The notes beneath the pieces were generated by a model. That model was given only the letters and a program-made list of their open reading frames with translations. It did no database searches and was not told the origin of the DNA. From Clostridia bacterium (lineage in GTDB: Bacteria > Bacillota > Clostridia > Oscillospirales > Acutalibacteraceae): a stretch of 41,670 bases of DNA. Both the position numbers and the translations under genes were made by a program. Location: positions 1 through 41,670 of the forward strand of contig JAFQCH010000014.1 of the NCBI GenBank assembly GCA_017416485.1, given 5' to 3'. Below, one piece after another: positions 5,176 through 14,054 of the stretch; the stretch's first letter is position 1; each line of letters opens with the position of its first letter.

Positions 5176-7040
5176 GCGCCCACCTCCTCATCGGTATTGT
5201 CTTCCAATTGGGTAGACACAATCTCTTTGTAAATTTCACAACTGCCGAGCAGTTCTTCGTGGGTGCCGATGCCGACTGCTTCGCCGTTTTCAAGCACAAT
5301 GATGCGGTCTGCATTGATGGCAGTGCCTACACGCTGCGTCACGATGATGATGTTTGTGTCTTTCATGTTTTCACGCAGAGCCGCACGCAGTCTTGCATCG
5401 GTGGCAAGGTCGAGGGCTGAGAAGCTGTCGTCGAAAATGCAGATATCTGCATTTTTGACAATGGCTCTTGCAATGGAAAGGCGTTGTTTCTGACCGCCCG
5501 AATAGTTTTTGCCTGCCTGGCTGACAAAACTATCAATGCCGTCGGGCATGGAGGCAACAAAGCTCTTTGCCTGTGCAATTTCAAGGGCTTTCCAGATTTC
5601 GGCATCCGTGGCGTCTTCCTTGCCGTAACGGATGTTGTCTGCTACTGTGCCGCTGAACAGAAATGCCTGTTGCGGAATCAGGGCAATGCTTTGGTTGAGG
5701 TCTTTGCTTGCAATGTCTTTTACGTTGATACCGCCGATGAGGATTTCGCCCTCGGTCACATCATACATACGGGGAATCAGATTCACAAGCGACGATTTGC
5801 CGCAACCCGTAATGCCGATGATGGCGGTCACTTCACCGGGACGGCAGGTGAAACTGATATTATGTACGGCATCGCGGTCGGTCAGTTTTTTCTTTTTGTT
5901 TTCATCCAGTTCAAGCGGTTTTTGTTCGGTTGCCGCTTTTTTGGGGGCTTTTCTTTTTTTCTTCTTGTTGTCTTTCGGAACAGGCTTGTAACGGAACGAA
6001 ACATTCCTGAATTCCACAACACCGCGCAGTTCTTTCTGCATGGGAATGGGGTTTTGGGGCTCGGGAACGTCTGTCACGCAGTCATAAACTTCATTGAGAC
6101 GCTTTGCGGAAATGGATGCGCGGGGAATGCTGACAACAATGGAAACCACCGAAGCCACACCCGAGAAAATCATGGTAAAGAAACTTAAAAACATTTGCAG
6201 GTTCGGGATGGTGTTCAACAGTTCCTGCTGTTGGGTTGTCGGGTCGAGCGCATCGGCATTGCGCACGGCAATATACATCAGTGCGCACAAAAGACCGTAC
6301 AATGCCATGGTCACAAAGGGCAGCATGGAGCTCATGATGCGGCTTGAGCGCAGGGCAAGACCTGTCAGTTCAAAGTTCGTGTCTGCAAAACGCTTGTCCT
6401 CGTGTTCGGTTTTGTTGAAAGCACGGATCACACGGATGCCGCCGATTTTTTCGCGCATGAGCTGGTTGAGCTGGTCCAGCTTTTTCTGCATTTTGCTGTA
6501 CATGGGCATGATGACGATCAACATCACGATGGCAACCGCTGCAATGATGGGAATGAATGACATGGACGCGCTTGCAAGGTCACGGCTGAGCGTGAACGCC
6601 ATCACAAGGCCGCCGACAAGCATAATCGGCACGGGCAGAATGGATTTAAGCACATTCAGAATCACATCGTGCACCTGCTTGACATCATTGGTGGTGCGGG
6701 TGATGAGGGAAGATACACCGATTTTGTCGATATCGCTCTGGCAAAGGGAGGATACTTTTGTGAACATATCATTGCGCAGTGTGCGCGAATATTCCACCGA
6801 TGTACGGGTTGAAAAATAGGTGTTGGCAAGCGACAAGGCAATGCTTAACAATGTCAGCCCCAGCATGCCGGCGCCGATTTCAACGATCTTGTCCATGTTG
6901 TACACCACAATGCCCTCGCTGTAAATGCGACGGGTGTAAAAGGGAAGAAGAAGCTGCATAACGGTGTACAGGGTGGAAAACACAATGCTCAGAATCAGCG
7001 TTTTTCTGTGCGGCTTTATCAGTTTGAGTATCCGTATCAT
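5172..7040 (-). CDS. ABC exporter half-transporter with degenerate ATPase site
   Basis: The 622-residue protein has six predicted spans (about 15-310) and an ATPase domain with Walker A GITGCGKSS (409-417), signature YSGGQ (513-517) and Walker B ICIFDD. Asp538 replaces the catalytic Glu and Gln569 replaces the switch His (VTQRVGT). This loss of catalytic residues is known for one half of heterodimeric ABC exporters and fits the partner encoded downstream. An odd feature is a highly basic insert of about 38 residues (352-389, rich in Lys) between the first beta strand of the ATPase domain and the DRDAVHNISF segment. The start ATG follows AGGAGG (AGGAGGACGGTTC). The two genes form an operon with its own promoter. 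Confidence 0.93.
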   Translation of the reverse strand: MIRILKLIKPHRKTLILSIVFSTLYTVMQLLLPFYTRRIYSEGIVVYNMDKIVEIGAGMLGLTLLSIALSLANTYFSTRTSVEYSRTLRNDMFTKVSSLCQSDIDKIGVSSLITRTTNDVKQVHDVILNVLKSILPVPIMLVGGLVMAFTLSRDLASASMSFIPIIAAVAIVMLIVIMPMYSKMQKKLDQLNQLMREKIGGIRVIRAFNKTEHEDKRFADTNFELTGLALRSSRIMSSMLPFVTMALYGLLCALMYIAVRNADALDPTTQQQELLNTIPNLQMFLSFFTMIFSGVASVVSIVVSIPRASISAKRLNEVYDCVTDVPEPQNPIPMQKELRGVVEFRNVSFRYKPVPKDNKKKKRKAPKKAATEQKPLELDENKKKKLTDRDAVHNISFTCRPGEVTAIIGITGCGKSSLVNLIPRMYDVTEGEILIGGINVKDIASKDLNQSIALIPQQAFLFSGTVADNIRYGKEDATDAEIWKALEIAQAKSFVASMPDGIDSFVSQAGKNYSGGQKQRLSIARAIVKNADICIFDDSFSALDLATDARLRAALRENMKDTNIIIVTQRVGTAINADRIIVLENGEAVGIGTHEELLGSCEIYKEIVSTQLEDNTDEEVGA

Positions 7041-7098
7041 GAACCGTCCTCCTGTGGGGAATGATTGAAAAACTGAATGTCGAAAAACATATAAAAAT

Positions 7099-7128
7099 AT
7101 AATACCATACTTAAACGGCGGATTGCAA
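7099..7128 (-). promoter_or_regulatory. Promoter of the ABC exporter operon
   Basis: On the minus strand TTGCAA (7123-7128), an 18-bp spacer and TATTAT (complement 7099-7104). No regulator gene is adjacent. Confidence 0.6.
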
Positions 7129-7195
7129 GATTGATTTCACATTATTTGTTCCCTTTATTTGTTAAGTCTTTTAAATAAAAAAATTAACAAAACAA

Positions 7196-7224
7196 TTGAC
7201 AACTTGTATAATAAGTCGTATAAT
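7196..7224 (+). promoter_or_regulatory. Promoter of the LRR-dockerin gene
   Basis: TTGACA (7196-7201), 17 bp, TATAAT (7219-7224): a full consensus match. Confidence 0.9.
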
Positions 7225-7233
7225 CTTACCATA

Positions 7234-7254
7234 CATACCTATGCCATAGGTATG
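7234..7254. promoter_or_regulatory. Palindrome at the transcription start of the LRR-dockerin gene
   Basis: CATACCTATG and CATAGGTATG are perfect 10-bp inverted repeats separated by one base. They lie 9 bp after the -10 box, where a repressor would block initiation. They could instead fold as an mRNA 5' hairpin. AGGAGG (7267-7272) follows before the ATG. Confidence 0.6.
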
Positions 7255-7282
7255 CCACAACCAAACAGGAGGAATTTCACTT

Positions 7283-9379
7283 ATGAAGAAATCCGCAAAA
7301 AAACTGATCGCCCTTTTGCTGACAGCGGTTATGCTGCTTGGCTGCGGTCTTGTATCCGCATCTGCCGCAGAGGCTGATTACACGCTCATTTACCCTGCCT
7401 ACGGCCGTTTCGGTCCTTATATTCTTTGTTCTGTCAACGGTTATCAAAACAGCCTGGGCGACGAAGGCTTGCTTGAAATTCCTGCCGAAATCAGCGGTGT
7501 GTTTGATATTTTGCTGACACAGGTTGCCGACAACGCATTTGCATTTTATAATCCTACCGATACCAACGCTGCGAAATACAGCAAGGAACTCAAAAAACTT
7601 GTTGTGCCTGATCTTGAATCTGTTCTCGGCGAGCAGGTTGCAGGTATCGGCGGCGCTTTTGTGATCGGCGATCATTCTTTCTATAATCTTGCAGCACTTG
7701 AAACTGTTGTTATCAAAGGCGACGTAGTGCTGAAGGATTATGCTTTTGCAAACTGCGCAAATCTGAAAACCGTCATTTTCGAAGGCAAAAACATTACAAT
7801 CGGTGCAAATGCCTTTGCAGGTTGCACCAATCTTGCAGATATTCAGTTTGTTTCCGATGTGGAACTGAGCACGGGTGTTAATGCTTTCAACGACACAAAA
7901 TGGTTCTCCCAGTATCCTACCGATTTTATCATTGCAGGCACAACCCTTGTTGCTTATGTGGGCAAGGCTGCTTCCGCAACCGTTCCGCTGAGCATCACCA
8001 AAATCGGTAACGGCGCATTCAAAGGCAACAAAAATCTGCAGAGTGTTACCATCACACAGAACATCACCTCGATTGGTGACGAAGCATTCATGGATTGCGC
8101 TGCGCTGAAAGAAGTTGCAATTGCCGAAGATGCAGATTTTGAATATGTCGGTGTTGATGTCTTCAAAAACACCTCTTATTATGACAATTATGAAGGTGAT
8201 TTCTTCTGCATTCAGGATCGCCTGATCAAATACCTTGGCAATGATATGGATGTTATGATTCCCAACACAGTCAAGGAAGTTGCAGCCGATGCCTTCATGG
8301 GTTGTTATTCCACAACCAGAGACGGCGCTGTCAGCTGGCAGGTTTCCTCCATCCGCATTCCCGCTTCTGTTGCAGTTTGCGAAGACAATTGCTTCACACT
8401 TTACACAACTCCCACAACATTTGTTCCCGTGCTTTATGTTTACGGCAATACCGCTGCTGCATCCCTTGTTGCAGAAAAAGGCTACAAACACGTGGTTCTC
8501 GGTCAGCCCGGGGATGTTGATATTGATGCAGTTGTTTCTGCAGCCGATGCAAGAAGTGCACTTCGTTTTTCGGTAGGACTGGATGATCCCACCGCACTGG
8601 AACTTTACATGGCTGATGTGGACGGCGACTTTGCAATCACCGCCAACGATGCCCGTACCATTCTGCGTGTTTCTGTCGGCCTGGATGATATTTCTGCCGA
8701 AACCTTGCTGAACAAGCCTTCCACCACCACCGAAATCCTGCAGTATTACAACAAAGTGCTTGACAAATCTGCAAGACTCCGCGCAGGATATACAAAAACC
8801 GTTACCGGCGATTATGCAAGCAATAACACTGCCGGTTGCAGCCTGGATACCAACACCTATACGCTGTATCTCAACCCGATTATGAAGAATGACCCCTCTG
8901 TTGTCAATTCTTCCCGCGCTTACGAAAGCAACACGGAAGCCGCTGTTGCAAACCTTGTAACCGGTGAACTCATCTGTGAAGATGCTGTCAAGTCTGCATC
9001 CTGCATTCTTTCCGGCGGCAAATATGTTATCACTATCAACATGAACACGGAAGAAGCCATCACGGATGACACCTTTGTTGCCGATATTTATCCCGTTGCG
9101 GGCCGTTCTCATTTTGATTCCATGCTTGCAGAAAAAACTTGGTTCAATCTCAGCTCCAACTGGCTCACTTATGACCTGTTCTACAAGAACTGCACGGTTA
9201 AAATGGTTGTGGATGTCAATACCGAACAGATCGAAAGCATCGACATGGGTGTGACCTACTATTTCGACAACATTGACGGTGTTATCAACCTGATCCACGT
9301 TGCAAACTTCGGCAGAACCACAGGCACCGGCTTTGCAACCCGTAATGACACCATTTCTTACAGCAATTTCGTCTATTAA
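7283..9379 (+). CDS. Secreted leucine-rich-repeat protein with internal dockerin
   Basis: The 698-residue protein starts with a signal peptide (1-31, cleavage near ASAA-EA). Residues about 90-390 hold BspA-type (LRR_5) repeats with the pattern NxxLxxVxIxxxxxIgxxAFxxC. At about 411-470 is a type I dockerin-like pair: DVDIDAVVSAAD and DVDGDFAITAND each place Asp at calcium-loop positions 1, 3, 5 and 12, and each is followed by a LRxSVGLDD helix. A dockerin in the middle of a protein is unusual. The C-terminal 225 residues form an unrecognised domain. The product should be secreted and could bind a surface cohesin such as that encoded at 10497. It is monocistronic, with a consensus promoter, an operator-like palindrome and a terminator. 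Confidence 0.88.
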   Translation: MKKSAKKLIALLLTAVMLLGCGLVSASAAEADYTLIYPAYGRFGPYILCSVNGYQNSLGDEGLLEIPAEISGVFDILLTQVADNAFAFYNPTDTNAAKYSKELKKLVVPDLESVLGEQVAGIGGAFVIGDHSFYNLAALETVVIKGDVVLKDYAFANCANLKTVIFEGKNITIGANAFAGCTNLADIQFVSDVELSTGVNAFNDTKWFSQYPTDFIIAGTTLVAYVGKAASATVPLSITKIGNGAFKGNKNLQSVTITQNITSIGDEAFMDCAALKEVAIAEDADFEYVGVDVFKNTSYYDNYEGDFFCIQDRLIKYLGNDMDVMIPNTVKEVAADAFMGCYSTTRDGAVSWQVSSIRIPASVAVCEDNCFTLYTTPTTFVPVLYVYGNTAAASLVAEKGYKHVVLGQPGDVDIDAVVSAADARSALRFSVGLDDPTALELYMADVDGDFAITANDARTILRVSVGLDDISAETLLNKPSTTTEILQYYNKVLDKSARLRAGYTKTVTGDYASNNTAGCSLDTNTYTLYLNPIMKNDPSVVNSSRAYESNTEAAVANLVTGELICEDAVKSASCILSGGKYVITINMNTEEAITDDTFVADIYPVAGRSHFDSMLAEKTWFNLSSNWLTYDLFYKNCTVKMVVDVNTEQIESIDMGVTYYFDNIDGVINLIHVANFGRTTGTGFATRNDTISYSNFVY

Positions 9380-9387
9380 AACCCCAA

Positions 9388-9412
9388 AACCCGCTTCGGC
9401 GGGTTTTTTTTT
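9388..9412 (+). terminator. Terminator of the LRR-dockerin gene
   Basis: AACCCGC, TTCG tetraloop, GCGGGTT and a run of nine T after the last G. It starts 8 bp after the stop codon. Confidence 0.92.
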
Positions 9413-9440
9413 AATGAAAATTTTGAGTGCAAGAAAAGGC

Positions 9441-9479
9441 AAACCCTCCCGATAATGCTGACGCATATCGGGAGGGTTT
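9441..9479. terminator. Strong hairpin between convergent genes
   Basis: AAACCCTCCCGATA (9441-9454) and TATCGGGAGGGTTT (9466-9479) form a 14-bp stem. On the minus strand it is followed by GCCTTTTCTTG. It probably ends the uracil-DNA glycosylase transcript, whose stop is at 9599. Confidence 0.65.
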
Positions 9480-9598
9480 AACGAATTATTGTGCCAAAAT
9501 TTCACATTTTAAAGAAATACTTCCTTATGGGAAGTCGGCGTTCGTACAGTTCCTTTAATATAAATATTTATATACATTATAATATACGTTATTCGTAT

Positions 9599-10201
9599 TC
9601 AAAGTTTAATTCCGAGTTCTTTTATTTTTTCCTGCAAGCCGATGAAATCTTCCAGTGCATCTGCTTTGCGGCGCGGATCGCGAAGCAAAGCGGCGGGGTG
9701 GAAGGTGCCCATCATCAGCGTGCCGTTTTTTTCAAAGAAAATGCCGTGCTCCTGCGTTACTTTGTAGTTGGGGGATATCAATCTGCAAGCGGCGATTCTG
9801 CCCAGACAAATAATAATAGCGGGGCGCATGATGCGCACCTGCTCGCGCAGCCAGCCGATGCATGCATCCTGTTCCGCCGGTTGCGGGTCGCGGTTTTCGG
9901 GAGGTCTGCATTTAAGGATGTTTGCAATATAAATGTTTTTGTTCCTGTCTAACCCAATGCCGTTCAGGTACATATCCAGCAATTGGCCGGCTCTGCCCAC
10001 AAAGGGTTCTCCCTGCAGGTCTTCATTGGCCCCCGGTGCTTCGCCCACAAACAGAATTTTGGCCTCGGGATTGCCCACGCCGAACACGCAATTGGTTCTT
10101 GTGTCTGCCAGCGCGCAGTTTTTGCATTGCAGGCAATCTGCTTTTAACATTTCAAAATCAGTATAAATTGTAAACACCACCTGTAATTGTATAATTTGCA
10201 T
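9599..10201 (-). CDS. Family 4 uracil-DNA glycosylase (4Fe-4S)
   Basis: The product removes uracil from DNA in base excision repair. The 200-residue frame shows family 4 motifs: GEAPGANED (53-61) with the downstream [17 protein letters not shown], and the HPAALLRDP active-site region (168-176). Cys26, Cys29, Cys98 and Cys114 fit the four iron-sulphur ligands of this family. The start is uncertain: the first ATG gives 17 residues not typical of the family, a ribosome-site-like AGGTGGTG lies inside them, and ATG at 10150 gives a more usual N-terminus. It is a single gene between the two surface-protein genes. No signal peptide is expected. Confidence 0.92.
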   Translation of the reverse strand: MQIIQLQVVFTIYTDFEMLKADCLQCKNCALADTRTNCVFGVGNPEAKILFVGEAPGANEDLQGEPFVGRAGQLLDMYLNGIGLDRNKNIYIANILKCRPPENRDPQPAEQDACIGWLREQVRIMRPAIIICLGRIAACRLISPNYKVTQEHGIFFEKNGTLMMGTFHPAALLRDPRRKADALEDFIGLQEKIKELGIKL

Positions 10202-10356
10202 GAATTTGAGGGGGCTTGCGCATCAAAAAACCACAAGTTGGGTATTGCAAATCCACAAAAAATGTGCTATTATAATCCACAAGCAAAGTTATTATATCGC
10301 ATGCTTCAAAATTTGTCAATCTGTACTTGTTTTTATGTATTTTTTTTGAAAAACAC

Positions 10357-10385
10357 TTGACATTGCCATGTCGTTGCGATATAAT
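10357..10385 (+). promoter_or_regulatory. Promoter of the cohesin-like gene
   Basis: TTGACA (10357-10362), 17 bp, TATAAT (10380-10385): full consensus. The leader of about 105 nt carries an inverted CTTGTA/TACAAG pair (near 10389-10409) and AAGGAAGG before the start. The rest of 10202-10356 shows no gene. Confidence 0.9.
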
Positions 10386-10496
10386 ACGCTTGTAATGTCT
10401 TCATACAAGGCATTGCTATGCTATGTTCAGGTATTTTGGGTTGCGCAATTCAGCCCTTAATATAAAGAAACTTTTAGAAAAAGGAAGGTCACAAAA

Positions 10497-11519
10497 ATGA
10501 AAATTGCAAAGAAACTGCTTGCCGCTGTTGTTGCTGTAATGCTTGTGTGCAGCCTTACCGTTTGCGCATTCGCAGCACAGAGCGCCGAAACCGGCGATGT
10601 TGCCTTGAGTTCCGACTGGAAAGTTAGCACCAGAAGCGGAAAAGATTACATTGCTGTTAAGGTTTTGTTTGTAGAAGCTGAAGAACTTCAGTCCTGGAAT
10701 CTTACGCTCAAGTATGATGCTGATATTTTCAACTTCATGAGCAATAGTGCTGGTAAGGATGCTAAAGCTGTTACTGCTTACTGCGAACAGGTTGCAAATC
10801 AGTTCACAGATGTTTCCAACCCCAATGTCGATGGCGAAATCAACGTTGGTGGTTACTTCAAAGCAACACTTTGGTCTGCTGAAAAGTTCCTTGAAAACTC
10901 CAACATGGATGGCGATTGCATCGTTGATTCGGAAAACTTCGAAGCAACTGTTTTCTATCTTGAAGTTGAAGATGCCAAAGCTTTTGAAGAGGAAGACATC
11001 ACCATTACCATCGAAGGTACTATGACTTTCGGTGCAAAGGCAGCAGAAGGTGAAGAAAGCACACAGGTTTCTACCACTGTTGATGCTGAACTCTTCCGCG
11101 AAGGCACTGGTGCAGAAGAAGAATCTTCCTCCAACAATGAAGAAGAATCCTCCTCCAACAACGAAGAAGAATCCTCCTCCAACAACGAAGAAGAATCTTC
11201 CTCCAACAATGAAGAAGAATCCTCCTCCAACAACGAAGAAGAATCTTCCTCCAACAATGAAGAAGAATCCTCCTCCAACAACGAAGAAGAATCCTCCTCC
11301 AAGGAAGACGAAGATGCTTCTCGTCCCATCACTGATGATGACGATTGCCGTCCCGGCAAACCCGGTCACGACAACTGCAAGCCCAACAAGCCTTGCGTTA
11401 AGCCCGGCAAGCCCGGTCACAATCATCCCAACACCGGTGACAGCGCTGCTCTTGCAGCCGCCGCAGGCGTCGTTCTTCTTGCAGGTGCTGCATTCGTAGT
11501 ATCCAAGAAAAGAAAATAA
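10497..11519 (+). CDS. Cell-wall-anchored cohesin-like protein with SSSNNEEE repeats
   Basis: The 340-residue protein has a signal peptide (1-25, CAFA-AQ). A beta-rich domain (about 35-195) reads like a cohesin: a strand pattern IAVKVLFVEAEELQSWNLTL, then KYDADIFNF, and an ITITIEGTMTFG C-terminal strand. A tail of SSSNNEEE repeats follows (207-268), then a Lys/Pro/Gly/Cys-rich linker. The C-terminus is a sortase-type signal: HPNTGDS, a hydrophobic Ala/Val-rich span and KKRK. The motif differs from LPXTG but matches the PNTG variants of clostridia. It would display a single cohesin-like module on the wall, a possible receptor for dockerin proteins encoded at 7283 and 25550. The cohesin call is from pattern, not a database hit. 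Confidence 0.75.
   Translation: MKIAKKLLAAVVAVMLVCSLTVCAFAAQSAETGDVALSSDWKVSTRSGKDYIAVKVLFVEAEELQSWNLTLKYDADIFNFMSNSAGKDAKAVTAYCEQVANQFTDVSNPNVDGEINVGGYFKATLWSAEKFLENSNMDGDCIVDSENFEATVFYLEVEDAKAFEEEDITITIEGTMTFGAKAAEGEESTQVSTTVDAELFREGTGAEEESSSNNEEESSSNNEEESSSNNEEESSSNNEEESSSNNEEESSSNNEEESSSNNEEESSSKEDEDASRPITDDDDCRPGKPGHDNCKPNKPCVKPGKPGHNHPNTGDSAALAAAAGVVLLAGAAFVVSKKRK
11115..11300 (+). repeat. 24-bp tandem repeats coding EEESSSNN
   Basis: Seven full 24-bp units plus a partial one encode the acidic/serine stalk of the cohesin-like protein. Units differ mostly at synonymous positions (TCT/TCC, AAC/AAT). Such repeats can change copy number by slippage and so alter stalk length in frame. Confidence 0.92.
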
Positions 11520-11566
11520 TTTATAATTAAACGCAGCAAGTATTTGCAGTTTTAATTAGGGTATAT

Positions 11567-11593
11567 GAGAGTTGTGTGGCAAGCGCAACTCTC
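11567..11593 (+). terminator. Hairpin after the cohesin-like gene
   Basis: GAGAGTTG (11567-11574) pairs with CAACTCTC (11586-11593), followed by TTTACCTTTTT. It is a plausible terminator 48 bp after the stop. Confidence 0.6.
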
Positions 11594-11742
11594 TTTACCT
11601 TTTTATGGGTAAAAATGCGGCACCTGTTTTTGAGAAACGGGTGCTTTGGCTTTTGTTTGCTTCATTTATGGTGCGCAACGCAAGTAAAAATACACCGTAA
11701 ATAAAGGGAACTGATTTTTTCAAAATTATATAATCTTTATAA

Positions 11743-11776
11743 AAGAAGCCGAGTTCATATCCGAACTCGGCTTCTT
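11743..11776. terminator. Bidirectional terminator between convergent genes
   Basis: AAGAAGCCGAGTTC (11743-11756) and GAACTCGGCTTCTT (11763-11776) form a perfect 14-bp stem with T-rich flanks on both strands. It lies between the cohesin-like gene and the minus-strand gene ending at 11819. Confidence 0.85.
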
Positions 11777-11818
11777 TCTTAACTGAATGGTATTGTTTTT
11801 GCAGAATTTTAATTCTGT

Positions 11819-13909
11819 TTATTCGTCCCCACCAAGCAGACCGCACCATCGGCCATACCAATACGGCAGCAAATAAATGGTGGGCAGGGTTGCTTCCATG
11901 GCATCTCTGCCATCTGCGCGGAACGGATTGTCGTCGAAATTATTAACGGGTTTTTCGTCATACGGCAGCGGGTTCACAAGTTGTATTTCTCCGCCGAATG
12001 CAAGCGAAGCATCTGTCCACTCGAGTTCCTTACGATGCGAATTTTTAATAGGACAATGCACAAACGACATCGGCAGTTCTTTCAGTGCTTGCACTGCGGC
12101 ATCAAGGTCACAGCATTCACCGTCTGCAAAGTGACCGTAAATGATATTGAAGAACGGGCAACGCTCAATGCGTTCATATTTCCAATGATGCAGAAGTCCC
12201 GTCAGCAACAATGCTTTCAGATGTGAATCATCTTCGTAGCGCAGATAGGTCGCCGTTGTCAGGAAGCCGAGATGGTCATCAATGTGGTTTTCGTGTTCAT
12301 CTTCCATCTTGTGTTGCATGCAGTTGATGGCATAATGCTCGTCTTTGATCAGGCGTTTGTATTCGCTCATATACTTTTCATCGCCCGTCATGTGGTAGGT
12401 AACACGCAGCATGCAAAGCAGTTCAAAGGAGTTGATGCCGCGCTCATATCGCCAGAAATCAACACGGTTGAGTTCATGCGGTGCCCAATGCGCCCAGGTG
12501 GTCGGCAGACCATCTGCATCGCAAAGGGTGTAGTCATGCGTCAGAATATGATCCATGCAAGCACATACTGTTTCGGCAATGTCCTTCTTTTCGGCTTCGT
12601 CTGCGCAAAGGTCATAGTAATAAGTCAGCCCGAAGAAATGCCCTGCGGTTTCGTCGCTGGAGGTTTCACCTTTCCATTCAAGGTCGCCTTTTTCATCCTG
12701 TGTCAGGTGCCATTCGGGATCCCCGTTGCCGTAACGGCATTCCCCGGGTCGGCGGTAAGATCTTGCGGGGAAACCGGGAATAGCGGTCACAGTGAAGAGT
12801 TTGAGCAATGCACGCATGGCATTGCGGGCAAGATTGAGTGCGTGCTCATCCTTGGTAACGGCATATTTGAAAGCCATTGCGGCAAGGAACGAGCCCGTCC
12901 ACAGACCGTCATTGTCGCTGATTTCAACCGAACCGCTTTCAATGTTGCCCCATTCACTCAGCAAACGGTAGCTGAAATAATCCTCACGGGTGTGGTATTT
13001 TTCTGCAATGGATTGGAAATGCTCTGCTTTTTCGGAAAGGGTCATTTCAGTAAAGAAAATCTTGGCCACACCTTTGTCTGTACCAACCCATATTTCATCT
13101 TTGGCCGGATGTGCACCAACGGCTGTAACCATGTTGGAAGGCAACCAACGGCCCTGCGTGTAACAGCTTCTGCGCACACCGCGCTGAAGAATCAGCCCAC
13201 CGTCTGTGCCGATGTAACGGTTGCCGTTTGCGGCGATTGCAAGGGCTGTGATATTGCCGTTCGGCAGATCTTTGATTTCTTTGGATGTATACCAAGCGCT
13301 TTTGCCGTCATACAGGGTCAGTCCGTCCTGCGTGCCTACAAAAAGATGTCCCCAGCGGTCGCTGGCAAGTGCGGTCACGCGGTCGGTGGGCATGGCAGAC
13401 AAAGACGGCTCCACACCGCCCCAACGCGGTCTTTTGCCGTGCAACCCTAAAAGGGATTTGCCGTTGAACACAAAAACACCGCCGTCACCGAATGCGGCAA
13501 TATACATCCCGTTGCCCATTTCGACTCTGCAATGGCGAACCACATTGCCGTCCTCAAAACGGAACAATTCGTCTGCCGTCAGAATCCAAACTCTTTTTTC
13601 ATCCTCGGCAAAACCTCTTGCTTCACTTGCAAAGTCTTTTGTGAAAACAATTTTGCCGTCCTTGATGCGGTAGATATTGTTGCCGCAAGCACACCACAGA
13701 GTGCCTTGCGAATCTGCAAAAAGGGCATTGACCTTGCCGCAGATGCCGTCAAAAGCCGCAAATGCACTGTCATTCATAAATAAAAGTGCGTTTTCTGTTC
13801 CGACAAAAACCGTTTCGCCGTCAAATCCGCAACAAGTTACGGCAGCGGTTTTATACATACGAACATCTGCCTGTTTGAAAGTGCCGACAAAAATCTGCTT
13901 ATTCTTCAC
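11819..13909 (-). CDS. Cytoplasmic beta-propeller plus alpha-barrel protein, sugar-related
   Basis: The 696-residue protein lacks a signal peptide. The N-terminal half (about 1-285) has repeated units such as VGTQDGLTLYDG, IGTDGGLILQRG and VGTDKGVAK, the pattern of two-component-regulator (Reg_prop) propeller blades. The C-terminal half (about 300-690) is helical, with Trp/Tyr/His-rich segments (GHFFGLTYYYDL, WAHWAPHELNRVDFWRY) as in six-hairpin glycosidase-like or lyase folds. No catalytic residues can be assigned with certainty. Start GTG follows AAAGGGGG. It is transcribed away from a GH43-like gene across a short shared promoter region, which suggests a joint role in intracellular carbohydrate processing. 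This combination of domains without a signal peptide or histidine kinase is uncommon. Confidence 0.65.
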   Translation of the reverse strand: MKNKQIFVGTFKQADVRMYKTAAVTCCGFDGETVFVGTENALLFMNDSAFAAFDGICGKVNALFADSQGTLWCACGNNIYRIKDGKIVFTKDFASEARGFAEDEKRVWILTADELFRFEDGNVVRHCRVEMGNGMYIAAFGDGGVFVFNGKSLLGLHGKRPRWGGVEPSLSAMPTDRVTALASDRWGHLFVGTQDGLTLYDGKSAWYTSKEIKDLPNGNITALAIAANGNRYIGTDGGLILQRGVRRSCYTQGRWLPSNMVTAVGAHPAKDEIWVGTDKGVAKIFFTEMTLSEKAEHFQSIAEKYHTREDYFSYRLLSEWGNIESGSVEISDNDGLWTGSFLAAMAFKYAVTKDEHALNLARNAMRALLKLFTVTAIPGFPARSYRRPGECRYGNGDPEWHLTQDEKGDLEWKGETSSDETAGHFFGLTYYYDLCADEAEKKDIAETVCACMDHILTHDYTLCDADGLPTTWAHWAPHELNRVDFWRYERGINSFELLCMLRVTYHMTGDEKYMSEYKRLIKDEHYAINCMQHKMEDEHENHIDDHLGFLTTATYLRYEDDSHLKALLLTGLLHHWKYERIERCPFFNIIYGHFADGECCDLDAAVQALKELPMSFVHCPIKNSHRKELEWTDASLAFGGEIQLVNPLPYDEKPVNNFDDNPFRADGRDAMEATLPTIYLLPYWYGRWCGLLGGDE

Positions 13910-13937
13910 TTTGCTTCCCCCTTTGGTCTTTTTTTAC

Positions 13938-13966
13938 ATTATACAATTCCTGTTTGGAATTTTCAA
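13938..13966 (-). promoter_or_regulatory. Promoter of the propeller/barrel gene with palindromic spacer
   Basis: On the minus strand TTGAAA (complement 13961-13966), 17 bp and TATAAT (complement 13938-13943). The spacer holds AATTCC-TGTTT-GGAATT (13946-13962), an operator-like palindrome. Confidence 0.8.
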
Positions 13967-13991
13967 GTTGTTTTTCGTTCCCTTTGTTTTA

Positions 13992-14020
13992 TTGACATTG
14001 AAACAATCGTGTAATATAAT
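13992..14020 (+). promoter_or_regulatory. Promoter of the GH43-like gene
   Basis: TTGACA (13992-13997), 17 bp, TATAAT (14015-14020). It is divergent from the promoter at 13938-13966, so one regulator could control both. Confidence 0.88.
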
Positions 14021-14054
14021 ATAAATAATTGTAACAATACAGGAGGTCTTGTGT

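Noticed and set aside
7277..9505. 742-residue open frame on the minus strand
   Set aside because: It lies opposite the LRR-dockerin gene, which has a signal peptide, recognisable repeats, a consensus promoter and a terminator. The minus product is rich in Cys, Phe and His with no motif.
10235..10285. Three CCACAA motifs resembling DnaA boxes
   Set aside because: The best match to TTATCCACA has one mismatch, spacing is irregular and no replication genes are near, so an origin is not supported.
10416..11426. Minus-strand frame with GGGFFFVV repeats
   Set aside because: The repeats are the reverse complement of the Ser/Asn/Glu repeats in the cohesin-like gene.
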